Source: Paraburkholderia silviterrae (lineage in GTDB: Bacteria > Pseudomonadota > Gammaproteobacteria > Burkholderiales > Burkholderiaceae). Taken from it: 64,000 nucleotides of DNA. Positions 25,392 through 35,800 of the stretch are shown piece after piece. The DNA lies in assembly GCF_004353915.1 (NCBI RefSeq), contig NZ_SMRP01000011.1:62001-126000 (forward strand), given 5' to 3'. Under the pieces are notes generated by a model. The model searched no databases and was not told where the DNA came from. It saw nothing but the letters and a program-made list of their open reading frames with translations. The translations under genes were made by a program, and so were the position numbers. Each line of letters opens with the position of its first letter. Position 1 is the first letter of the stretch.

Positions 25392-26827
25392 CAGACTTTC
25401 TGCGTACTGGACATTACATCGACGGCGCCTGGCACTCGGGCGCCCAGACCTACGCGGTCCGCAACCCGGCCTCGGGCGAGATCGTCGCTCAGGTGGCCAG
25501 AGGCGGCGCCGAGCAGGCGCGCGAAGCGATCGCCGCCGCCGAGCGCGCCTTTCCTGGCTGGCGCGCGCTGACCGCCAAGGAGCGCAGCGCGCGCGTGAAG
25601 CGCTGGGGCGAGCTGATGCTCGAACACCGGGACGCGCTCGCCGAACTGCTGTCGCGCGAGCAGGGCAAGCCGCTTGCCGAAGCGCGCGGCGAGGTGGCCT
25701 ATGCGGCCAGCTTCTTCGAGTGGTTCGCCGAAGAAGGCAAGCGCTGCTATGGCGATGTCATTCCGAGCCCGAAGCCGCACGCGCGCATTGTCGTGACGCG
25801 CGAGCCGGTGGGCGTGGTCGCCGCCATCACACCGTGGAATTTCCCGCTCGCGATGATCACGCGCAAGGCCGGCCCCGCGCTCGCGGCGGGCTGCACGATG
25901 GTGCTCAAGCCCTCCGAGGAAACGCCGCTCAGCGCGCTCGCGCTCGCGGTGCTGGCCGAGCAGGCCGGCGTGCCGGCCGGCGTGTTCAACGTGGTTTCCG
26001 GCGACGCGGTCGCCGTCGGCAACGCGCTCACGGAGTCGCCCGTCGTGCGCAAGCTCTCGTTCACCGGCTCCACGCGCGTGGGCAAGCTGCTCGCGCGCCA
26101 GTCGGCGGACACGCTCAAGAAGCTCTCGCTCGAGCTGGGCGGCAACGCGCCGTTCATCGTCTTCGACGACGCCGATCTCGAAACGGCCGTGCAGGGCGCC
26201 ATCGCCTCGAAGTTCCGCAACACGGGGCAGACCTGCGTGTGCGTGAATCGCTTCTACGTGCAGAGCGGCATCTACGACGCGTTCACCCAGGCGCTCACGA
26301 AGGCCGTGCAGCAACTGCGCGTGGGCGATGCGCTCAAGGGCGACTGCGACCAGGGCCCGCTCATCAACGAAGCGGCGCTGGCCAAAGTCGAGGCACATGT
26401 CGCCGACGCGCAGCGCCACGGCGCACGCGTGCTGACCGGCGGCAAGCGTCACGCGCTGGGCGGCACCTTCTACGAGCCGACGGTGCTGGCCAACGCGAGC
26501 GCCAGCATGCTGATCGCCAGCGAGGAAACCTTCGGGCCGGTTGCCGCATGTTTTCGCTTCGACACCGAAGGCGAAGTGATTGCCGAGGCCAACGCCACGC
26601 CCTATGGCTTGTCCGCGTATTGCTATACGCGCGATCTCGGACGCGCCTGGCGGATCGCGGACGCACTGGAGTCCGGCATGGTGGGCATCAACGACGGGAT
26701 CATCTCCACCGAAGTCGCGCCGTTCGGCGGCGTGAAGCAGTCGGGCCTCGGCCGCGAGGGGTCGAAGTACGGGCTCGACGAGTACGTCGAGCTCAAGTAC
26801 GTGCTGATGGCCGGCCTCGACCGCTGA
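25388..26827 (+). CDS. NAD(P)-dependent aldehyde dehydrogenase, succinate-semialdehyde type (GabD-like)
   Basis: A 479-residue ALDH-superfamily enzyme. The coenzyme-binding stretch is VAAITPWNFPLAMITRKAGP, the general-base Glu lies in LSLELGGNAPFIVFDD, and the nucleophilic Cys is in FRNTGQTCVCVNRFYV, so all catalytic residues are present. The closest well-known family is succinate-semialdehyde dehydrogenase. In this operon, with Fae, an aldo/keto reductase and a sugar/acid transporter, it may instead oxidise an aldehyde released from the imported compound (inference). Confidence 0.92.
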   Translation: MTDFLRTGHYIDGAWHSGAQTYAVRNPASGEIVAQVARGGAEQAREAIAAAERAFPGWRALTAKERSARVKRWGELMLEHRDALAELLSREQGKPLAEARGEVAYAASFFEWFAEEGKRCYGDVIPSPKPHARIVVTREPVGVVAAITPWNFPLAMITRKAGPALAAGCTMVLKPSEETPLSALALAVLAEQAGVPAGVFNVVSGDAVAVGNALTESPVVRKLSFTGSTRVGKLLARQSADTLKKLSLELGGNAPFIVFDDADLETAVQGAIASKFRNTGQTCVCVNRFYVQSGIYDAFTQALTKAVQQLRVGDALKGDCDQGPLINEAALAKVEAHVADAQRHGARVLTGGKRHALGGTFYEPTVLANASASMLIASEETFGPVAACFRFDTEGEVIAEANATPYGLSAYCYTRDLGRAWRIADALESGMVGINDGIISTEVAPFGGVKQSGLGREGSKYGLDEYVELKYVLMAGLDR

Positions 26828-26968
26828 GCGCCACGCCCGCGCGCTGTGCCGCGCCTTCCCGTGTCGTTTGCGCGGGAAGGTGCACGCAAAGCGCCGAACG
26901 CAGCAATCTGCGCGCCGCACGATGCGGCGCCGCGCCCGACACCAATCAGAATGTATCAAGGAGACCGC

Positions 26969-28366
26969 ATGACTCAACCTCCCTCGTGGCCAACCGCGCT
27001 CGAAGAAGTGCAGACGCGGCCCGACGCGCCGGCTCAAGGCACAGCGGCCGAGCAAGCGCAACGCGTGACGCTCGACGACATTCCCGTCAACGCGTTCCAT
27101 ATCCGCATTGCCGGGCTGACCTTCGGCGCCCATTTCACCGAGGGGTATGCGCTCGGCACCATCGGCTATGCGCTCGCGTCGCTCAACAAACAAATGCCGC
27201 TCGATACGTTCTGGACCGGCATGGTGGGCAGCTCCGCGCTGATCGGCATTTTTCTGGGCAGCCTCGTGTTCGGCCGGCTCTCCGACCACATGGGCCGCCA
27301 GCGCATCTTTCTCCTGAGCTTTCTGATCATCACGATCGCCGCTTTCGCGCAGTTCTACGTCAGCTCGCCCCTCATGCTGTGCGTGCTGCGGATTCTGATA
27401 GGCGTGGGCATGGGCGGCGACTTCGCCGTCGGCCATACGTTCCTCGCGGAGTTCTCGCCGCGCAAGCACCGCGGCACGCTGCTCGGCTCGTTCAGCGTGA
27501 TCTGGACGATCGGCTACGTGGCGGCCAGCGTGCTCGGCATCCATTACGCCGACGCGTCGCCCGACGCATGGCGCTGGCTCCTCGCCTCAGCCGGCGTGCC
27601 GGCGCTCGCCGTACTCGTCGCGCGCATCGGCACGCCCGAATCGCCGCGCTGGCTGCAAAGCAAGGGCCGCATCGCAGAGGCTAATGCGATCGTGCACAAA
27701 TACTTCGGGCCGGACGTCGTGCTCGATACGCCAGCCGACTTGCCGAAGAACGCCAACGATGGCTTCGCACGCCTGTTCAAGGCCGACCTGATCCGGCGCA
27801 CCCTGTTCAACTGCACGTTCTTCGTGTGCCTCGTGATTCCCTACTTCGCGATCTACACGTTCCTGCCCGCGGTCCTCAAGGCCGTGCATCTGGACGAGAG
27901 CACGGGCGCGGACTTCCTGCTCAACGGCATGCTGATCTTCGGCGCGCTGCTCGGCATCTGGCTGATGATCCGGCTGCCGCGGCGCACGTTCCTGATCAGC
28001 TCGTTCGCCATCACCTGCGCATCGCTCGCCATGTTGAGCGTGCTGCCCGACTCCGCGCGTACGCCCATGATCGTCGCATTCGCGCTCTTCACGGTCACGA
28101 TGTCCGCATTCTCGAATCTCGTGGGGGTGTATCCGCCGGAGTGCTTCCCGACCTCGGTGCGCGCTTGCGGCGTAGGCGTTGCGATTGCCTGCAGCCGGCT
28201 TGGCTCGGCGATCGGCACGTTCTTGCTGCCGCTCGGCATCGCCGAGTTCGGCTTTCATCCGACGATGATGGCGCTCGCCGCCGTGTTGCTGGTTGGCATG
28301 ATCGTTTCGATTGCGTGGGCGCCCGAAACGAAGCACCTGACGCTCAATCAGGCGAGTCACCATTGA
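26969..28366 (+). CDS. MFS transporter, metabolite:H+ symporter type
   Basis: A 465-residue inner-membrane transporter with 12 predicted helices. The start (MTQPPSWP) follows AAGGAG; the longer frame upstream is intergenic. MFS motif A is SLVFGRLSDHMGRQRIFLLS, and the sugar-porter-like PESPRWLQSKGRIAEANAIV comes before the central loop, with a degenerate second motif A at LLGIWLMIRLPRRTF. It is last in the fae operon, 141 bp after the dehydrogenase, and is followed by a strong terminator. Probably it imports the carbohydrate or organic acid processed by the operon. Confidence 0.9.
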   Translation: MTQPPSWPTALEEVQTRPDAPAQGTAAEQAQRVTLDDIPVNAFHIRIAGLTFGAHFTEGYALGTIGYALASLNKQMPLDTFWTGMVGSSALIGIFLGSLVFGRLSDHMGRQRIFLLSFLIITIAAFAQFYVSSPLMLCVLRILIGVGMGGDFAVGHTFLAEFSPRKHRGTLLGSFSVIWTIGYVAASVLGIHYADASPDAWRWLLASAGVPALAVLVARIGTPESPRWLQSKGRIAEANAIVHKYFGPDVVLDTPADLPKNANDGFARLFKADLIRRTLFNCTFFVCLVIPYFAIYTFLPAVLKAVHLDESTGADFLLNGMLIFGALLGIWLMIRLPRRTFLISSFAITCASLAMLSVLPDSARTPMIVAFALFTVTMSAFSNLVGVYPPECFPTSVRACGVGVAIACSRLGSAIGTFLLPLGIAEFGFHPTMMALAAVLLVGMIVSIAWAPETKHLTLNQASHH

Positions 28367-28370
28367 CTGG

Positions 28371-28434
28371 CGCGCGGCGCTTATCGCCGCGCAAGACACA
28401 GCGCGCGAGCCCTGGGCCGCGCGCTCTTTTTATT
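28371..28434 (+). terminator. Rho-independent terminator of the fae operon
   Basis: Just after the transporter stop is GCGCGGCG-cttat-CGCCGCGC. Then AGCGCGCG (28400-28407) pairs with CGCGCGCT (28418-28425) around a 10-nt loop and is followed by CTTTTTA. The second hairpin with its T-run is a classical intrinsic terminator for plus-strand transcription. Confidence 0.8.
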
Positions 28435-28482
28435 GCTGGACGGGCTGGCATTCGGCTACGCCGCGCCGCCCTTGCCCGCAGC

Positions 28483-29352
28483 CTACTCGGCGATCATGAT
28501 CTGCTGACGCAGCCAGTCCGCAAAGGCCTGCACATGCGCGAGCTGCGCGTGTTCGCGCCCGATGTCGAGCCAGTAGCCGTAGGGGCCATTCACCTGCACG
28601 TCGGAGAACGGGACGAGACTGCCGTTCGCCAGCTCCTCGGTGATCATGTTGCGGTCGACGATGGCGAGGCCCGCGCCCTTGCGCGCGGCGTGAATAGCTT
28701 GCTCGAGCGTCGAGAATTCGATGCCGTTGTCCTCGTCGCCGCCGGGCAGCCCCGCGCTTTCGAGCCAGTCGGGCCACAGGCCGAGCCGCTCGCCCTCGTG
28801 CAGCACATGCAGCCGCGGCCATTTGCGCACCAGCGCCTCGACCGGCTCGCCGCCCAGCCAGGGCGCACCAACCAGCGTATGCCGCTCCACCGCAATCAGC
28901 TCCGAGCAGGCGCCGGGCAATGCGCTGCGCCCGAAGCGAATCGTGCAGTGGCAATCGGCCACCGAACTCGTCCGCACGGAAAGCTCGACGTCGGGCAGCG
29001 CGGCCGAAAGCAGCGGCAAGCGCGCCGAGAACCATTGCGTCGCGAACGTCGGCGGCAAGGCAAGCACGAGCCGGCGCCGCGTCTTGGTGGATGAGAACGA
29101 GTGAGTGCCGCGCTCGAGCATATCGAAGGCGGCGGAAACACACGGCAAGAGACGCGCCCCGGCTTCGGTGAGCCTGATGCCACGGGGATCACGCTCGAAG
29201 AGCTTTTCCCCCAGCGACTCTTCAAGAATCCTGATTTGTCGGCTGACCGCGCCTTGCGTCACGCACAGGGACTGGGCAGCGCGGTTGAAGCTCAGGTGTT
29301 GCGCCGTTTCTTCGAAAAAGCGCAGCGCAATCAGCGAAGGAAGGCGTCGCAT
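28483..29352 (-). CDS. LysR family regulator, GcvA-like
   Basis: A 289-residue LTTR starting MRRLPSLIALRFFEETAQHL, the opening typical of the GcvA/AmpR clade. The HTH is LSFNRAAQSLCVTQGAVSRQ followed by IRILEESLGEKLFERDPRGI. The effector domain spans about residues 90-285. It converges on the fae operon terminator and its start faces the promoter region of the large exoprotein gene, so either could be its target. Confidence 0.9.
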   Translation of the reverse strand: MRRLPSLIALRFFEETAQHLSFNRAAQSLCVTQGAVSRQIRILEESLGEKLFERDPRGIRLTEAGARLLPCVSAAFDMLERGTHSFSSTKTRRRLVLALPPTFATQWFSARLPLLSAALPDVELSVRTSSVADCHCTIRFGRSALPGACSELIAVERHTLVGAPWLGGEPVEALVRKWPRLHVLHEGERLGLWPDWLESAGLPGGDEDNGIEFSTLEQAIHAARKGAGLAIVDRNMITEELANGSLVPFSDVQVNGPYGYWLDIGREHAQLAHVQAFADWLRQQIMIAE

Positions 29353-29884
29353 AGAGTTCGTGCAATAGGAGGCCAGCGGCCGCGGACAACGCTCGTGTGG
29401 CCAGCGGCAATGAGATTCCGGCGACGCGCAACGTATGCCGGAAGCAGCGGCCGGTCAAGTTTTCAGGGGCGCCGTGCAATGGCCGCGGGCGGGCGGCACG
29501 GCTCGCGGGCCGCCCTGCAGGCTCGGGAAAGGAACGAGAAGTGGCCGAGAGGCGGCCGAGAAGCGGCCGGGCAAAAGGTTAAGAATGCTGTCGTGAAACG
29601 TGCAGCCAGAATTGAACGATTTTTGCCCCTTACCGTGCACGCAAACGATCGCAACACGGCATGCCATCTGGTCACCGCCCTCCTGCGACCCGATGGCAAC
29701 CCCATCAAGCCCGCGCAATGCGGGCTATTTCTCGCGCGCAAGAGATAGCAGAGTCGCGCGCACGAAACGATCAGACGAGTCTGATTTGACCTGCAGCGTT
29801 GTTTCTGCAGCGGTGGCTTCACGCACCACGCAAATGGAGAGCTAGTTTACAAGCCGTTAAAAAATGGCTTGCCGAGGCGTCAGA
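29353..29884. other. Gene-free divergent region between the LysR gene and the exoprotein gene
   Basis: It holds three tandem 11-bp G/C-rich units (GTGGCCGAGAG, GCGGCCGAGAA, GCGGCCGGGC; 29541-29572). A hairpin AGCCCGC-gcaat-GCGGGCT with a short ATTT tail lies at 29708-29726, and a near-perfect operator-like palindrome ATCAGAC-GA-GTCTGAT at 29770-29785. I could not assign a convincing sigma-70 promoter. Open frames here read as shadows. Confidence 0.6.
29770..29785. promoter_or_regulatory. Operator-like palindrome upstream of the exoprotein gene
   Basis: ATCAGAC-GA-GTCTGAT is a perfect 7-bp inverted repeat with a 2-bp centre, about 100 bp upstream of the exoprotein start codon and followed closely by TTGACC. 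It fits a binding site for a dimeric regulator controlling expression of the exoprotein. Confidence 0.35.
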
Positions 29885-32800
29885 ATGAACAAGAACAACC
29901 ATCGGCTTGTCTTCAATCGACATCGGGGAATGCTCGTCGCCGTCGAGGAAACCGCGACGGCCGCTGGCAAAGCTGGAGAATCGTGTTCGCCGGGCTCGAC
30001 AGGAATATGCCTGATATTGCGGCGCCTCCTGCCTGCGGCACTGCTGGCGCCTGTGCCGATGCTCGCATTTGCGCAGATCGTTGCGGGCGGCGCGCACGCA
30101 CCGAACGTCATCCAGACCCAAAATGGTCTTGACCAGGTCAACATCAACCGTCCTGCGGGCGGGTCAGGCGTTTCCGTCAACACCTACAACCGGTTCGACG
30201 TGCCATCACGGGGTGCAATCCTGAACAACGCGAGTTCGATTGTTCAGACCCAACAGGCAGGGATGATCAACGGCAATCCGAACCTTGCGCCGGGTCAATC
30301 CGCGAAAATTATCGTCAATCAGGTCAACAGCCAGAACCCCGCCCAGTTGGGCGGGTACGTCGAAGTTGCGGGCAGTCGGGCCGAGGTCGTACTGGCGTCG
30401 CCGTCAGGCATTTCCGTATCAGGTGGCGGATTTATCAATACGAGCCGGGCGATTCTGACAACCGGCACGCCGAGCTTTGGACCGGACGGCTCCCTCTCGG
30501 GCTTCAACGTCACGGGCGGCAACATCACGGTCAACGGCGCGGGCCTGAACGCATCGAATGTCGATCAGGTTGACTTGCTGGCCCGTGCGATTCAAACCAA
30601 CGCGGCGATCTACGCGAAGAACCTGAACGTCATCACGGGCGCGAACAGGATCGACCATGACGCCCTGAGCGCCACGCCGATTGCAGGCGACGGCCCCGCG
30701 CCGGGTGTCGCCGTCGACGTGAGCAATCTGGGCGGCATGTATGCCAATCGCGTCTATCTCGTGGGCACGGAGGCGGGTGTTGGGGTGTCGCTGAAGGGCA
30801 TCGTTGCGGCAAATGCCGGCGACCTCGTGCTGACCACACAGGGCAAGCTGGTACTCGCCAGCCAGGCGAATGCAAGCGGCAACATCAGCGCGAGTGCGCG
30901 CGATGGCATCGAAAACAGCGGCACGATCTACGCGCAGCAGAACGTCAGCCTGAACACGGCGGGCGCGCTAAGCAATAGCGGCACCGTTGCCGCGCAGCAG
31001 AACACGATGGCCAGCGCGGGCTCTGTGAACTCGACCGGCACGCTCGCGGCGGGCGTGAACAGCGACGGCGTCGTGACGCAAGCGGCAAACCTGAACGTCA
31101 GCGGCTCGGGCGGACTCACAGCCACCGGTCATAACGTTTCGGGCGGCGACGTGGCGCTGTCTGGCAATGGCGTGAACCTCGCGGGCAGCGACACGTCGGC
31201 AACGGGCAATCTCTCGCTCAATGCCGGCGCGGGTGACGCGAACCTCACGGGCGCATCGGTAAAGGCCGGCAATGCCCTCTCCGCGCGCGCAAGCGGCACG
31301 CTCACGACCGACAATGCAAGCGTGTCGTCGGGCGGCGCGCAGACACTGACTGCGGGCGCGATGTCGAACCACAACGGCCAGGTGGTGTCGGGTGGCACAC
31401 TGAACGCCAACATCACGGGCGCAATGGCGAACCAGGGCGTCATGCAGTCCGCGGGCGCGCAAAGTGTCATTGCGGGATCGCTCGACAACACGGCCGGTCA
31501 TATCCTTTCGCTCAACGGCGACGGCCTGAACCTCGGCATCGCGGGCGCACTGCTGAACGGCATGGGCGGCGTGATTGGCGGCAACGGCAATGTCAGCGCG
31601 AGCGCCTACACGTTCACGAACACGGGGCAAGTCTCCGCGCTCGCGAACGCGGTGCTGCGCGCGTGGAACCTCGACAACAGCGGCTCGGCCACGGCAGGAA
31701 GCACGCTGACGGCAACGGCCACCGGCGCTCTGTCTAACGCAGGCGGAACGCTCTCGGGGGCGACCACGACCGTTTCCGGCGCTTCTATCGACAACACGAA
31801 GGGCAACATCAATGGCGATGCGCTCGCGCTTACGACATCGGGCGACCTGCTGAACGAAGGTGGCTCGATCACGCAATCGGGCACAGGAGACCAGACCGTA
31901 CAGGCAGGCGGCAAGGTCAGCAACGCCAACGGCGGCAAGATCGCGAGTAACGCGAGCAACCTCAGCATCAGCGGGACGAGCGTTGACAACGATAGCGGAA
32001 CCATCGCGCACGCAGGTACGAATGCGCTGAACGTCACAGGCACGAATGGCGTATCGAACGTCGGTGGCAACATCGGCAGCAACGGTTCAGCAACCGTCCA
32101 CGGCTCGACCGTCAACAACACGCGCGGCACGATGACCGCGAAGCAGAACCTGAGCGCGCAGGCGCAAGCCCTCGTGAACCAGAACGGCACGATGGGTGCC
32201 GGTCAGACGCTGAACGCCAGCGCGAACGGCGCGCTCGACAACCGCGGGGGCTCAATGACAGGGGCGACGACGACCGTCTCGGGCGGCTCCATCGACAACA
32301 CGGACGGCGACATCGAAGGTACGACGGTCGGCGTCTCGACGCCAGGCGACCTGCTGAACCAGGGCGGTACGATCCTGCAATCCGGCGCGGACGCGCAGAC
32401 CGTGCAGGCCGGCGGCAAGCTGGACAATTCAAGCGGCGGCAAGATCGCGAGCAATGCGTCGAGCCTCAAGCTCAGCGGCTCGGCCATCGACAACGACAAC
32501 GGATCCATCACGCATGCCGGCACGGACACGCTGAACGTGACGACGACGGGCGACCTGTCGAACGTGAACGGTCAGATCGCGTCGAATGGCTCCGTGAGCA
32601 CGCAGTCCGCCAGCCTGGAGAACACGAACGGCTCCATCACTGCGCAACACGCCGCGACAGTCAACGCCACGAACGGCATCGTTAACGCGAACGGCCTGCT
32701 CTACGGGCATGACAGCCTGAGCGCCACGACGGGCGGCGACTTCGACAACACGGCTGGCGCGGCGCAGACCGCGGGCGATCTTGGCGTCAACGCGGGCGGC

Positions 32801-35800
32801 ACGCTCACGAACCGGAATGGCGCGATGACGGCCAACGGCGCGCACGGCACGATGAATGTGTCGGCCGGCGCGCTCGACAACACGAACGGCGTCATGACCA
32901 ACGCGGGCGACAGCGCAACCGCCATCACGTCGGGCTCGGGCATCGCGAACAGCGGCGGCACGATGGGCGGCAATGGCGATGCCACACTGACTGGCCGGAC
33001 GCTCGACAACGCCAGCGGCGGCAACGTGGTCGCGGGCGGCGCGGCGAACCTGGCCATCAGCGACACCATCGACAACCGGGGCGGTACGGCCTACGGCGGC
33101 ACGGCGCTGAACATCGGCCAGGCGACAACGGCCGTCATCAACGACGCGGGCACGATGCTCGGCGGTCTCGACGTGACTGCGAATGTCGCATCGTTCTCGA
33201 ATGTCGACGGCGCGGTGCGCGCGAACCGCGACATCGCGGCAAGCGGCGCCATCAGCGGCGACGGCGAAATGACCTCGGGCCGCAACCTCTCGCTGGACAT
33301 TGCGGGCGACTACACCAACACGGCGAACAACCACCTGAATGCCGATGGCGATATGTCGATCCATGCAAGCGGCACGCTGACCAACAACGCCGAACTGGCG
33401 GCAGGCGGCGCGCTGAACGCGAGCGGCGCAAACGTGGTCAACGCGGCCGGCGCAGACATGAATTCATCGGCGACGACCGTGACCGCTTCGGACACGATCA
33501 GCAATGCGGGCATCATCGAAGGCGACAAGGTCACCACGAACAGTCCGACGCTGAACAACACAGGCGGCATCATCGGCAACGACGTAACGCTGAACGCAAC
33601 CGACGTGACCAACGACGGCGCGGCCGCCGTCATCGCGGGCGCGGACAAGGTAGGCATCTACGCGTCGAACTCCGTGACGAATCGCAACGGCGCACTGATC
33701 TACAGCGCCGGCAATCTGGAAATCGGCAAGGACGGCACGCGCGACGCCTCGGGCATGCTCGCGGACCAGACCAACACCATCGACAACATCGCGGCCGACA
33801 TGCAGGCCGAAGGCGACATCGACCTGGCGGGCCATACGATCAACAACATCCGCCCGAACATTGTCGTTGCGCCAGGCACACCAGTGACCACGTCGAACAC
33901 GCTGACGATGTGGACGGCTGACCTTGGCGACGATCTTTCGGCGGGCGTCTTCGGCCACTATCACAGCCTGGACTTCCCACAATGGAACTGGGACCCCAAG
34001 GCGATAGGAACGGAAGTTCACAACGCCCTGGCGCGGCCCATTACCGTGACGATTCCCGCCTCGCAGGTCACGAATCTCGACACGACCGCGCAGTCGTTTT
34101 CGCTGACCGAACCGGTCTATGATCACTATATGTCGGGCTCGACGGTGGTCGCGCGCGACATCACGCAGAACGCAACGCAGTGGTACAACAGCCTGACGCA
34201 GAACCCGGACGGTACGGTGTCCATTACGTTCTGGCCGGACTTCGACCCGAACAAGCACATCCGGCCCGACCAGAACGACCTTCGTTTCGACCTCGGCAGT
34301 TCGCATGACTTCGTCGAGAAGTCGCGCACGACCACGACGACGACCACGGCCGACCAGCTTGTGAGCAGCGGCGCGATGGCAAACATGATCGCGCAGGGCG
34401 CGATCCGCATGAACGCGGACGGCGGCGCGATCAATAACGAGTCGTCGACGATGGCGGCAGGCGGCGACCTGACACGCCGCGCGATTGGCGGCAGCGTCAA
34501 CGATACGGGCACGGTGTTACAGCAGGACGTGACCGCACAAACCACGTCGATCTACTACTGGCACCAGAAAACGGGCGGCAGCACGAGCACCCAGGGACCG
34601 CTCGACAACGGGAAATACGACGGCATCACGCAGTCGACAACGACCATTGACGCACTGCCCGCCATCGCGACATCGAACCAGACCGTGCAGACCGACGCGC
34701 AGGACATCACCATTGCATCGGTGGACCGGCACGGCCAGACCGTCACCGGCTCGGGCGTGGCGGGCGGCGACGCGACCGGCACGCAGCCAGGCGGCGTCAC
34801 CACGAACGGCAGCGCAACGTCGGTTACGGGCGTGACCGGCCAGGGCGGCAGCACGCAGAACATTGCCACGACCGGCGACCAGACGAAGAGGCCGCAGACG
34901 CTCGGCACGGCGGACGGTGGCATCCCAGACCTGAAACTGCCCATCAAAGCGCTCTACACGTACCAGACCGCGCCAGGCACGGAATACCTCATTGAGACGA
35001 ACCCGCGCTTCACGAGTTACACGAAGTTCATTTCGAGCGACTACATGCTCGGACAGCTTGGGCTGAATCCACAGGACATCGAAAAGAGGCTCGGCGACGG
35101 CTACTACGAAACGCAACTGATTCGCGAACAGGTCACTCAACTGACCGGCCGCTCGATGCTCAACGACTACGCGACCAACCTCGACGAGTACGCGGCGCTC
35201 ATGAACAACGGCGTGACGTATTCGAAGGCGTTCAACCTGTCGGTTGGCATGGGCCTGACCGATGAACAGATGCGGCAGTTGACAACCGACATGGTCTGGC
35301 TCGTCAACCAGACCGTCACACTGCCGGACGGTTCGCAGCAAACCGTACTCGTGCCGAAGCTTTATCTGGCACAGTCGAGCACGGTCGACCTGAAGGATAG
35401 CGGCGCGCTTGTCGCCGGTAATCAGGTCATCCAGAACGCGTCGGGAGACTTCAGCAACAGCGGTCACGTTGTCGGTGACGTGGCGACGGCCATCATCGGC
35501 AACAACATCGTCAACAAGGGCGTGATCGGCAGCGGCGGCACGACGACGGTCAGCGCCGTGCAGGACGTGAACAACATCGGCGGACGGATTGGCGGCGTCG
35601 ATACGGTTGTCACTGCGGGTCGCGATATCAACAATGTCACCACGACAAACCAGGTTTCTGCGGTGGATCGCGCCGGGGCTTTCGAGTCGGGTGCAAGCAG
35701 CATGGGCGTGCAGTCGGTCGCAACGATTTCCGGTTCGAACAGCGTTACGGCAGTGGCAGCGCGCGACGTGAACCTTGCAGGTTCGGCGATAGCATCAGGC

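Noticed and set aside
25316-27544. 742-codon minus-strand open frame opposite the dehydrogenase and transporter genes
   Set aside because: The plus-strand genes have full catalytic motifs, and the minus frame is Arg/Ala/His-rich without any domain; it is a typical shadow in GC-rich DNA.
29101-29748. Plus-strand frame of 215 codons over the LysR start and into the gap
   Set aside because: Its first part is antisense to the LysR HTH region and its end has no conserved pattern or start signal.
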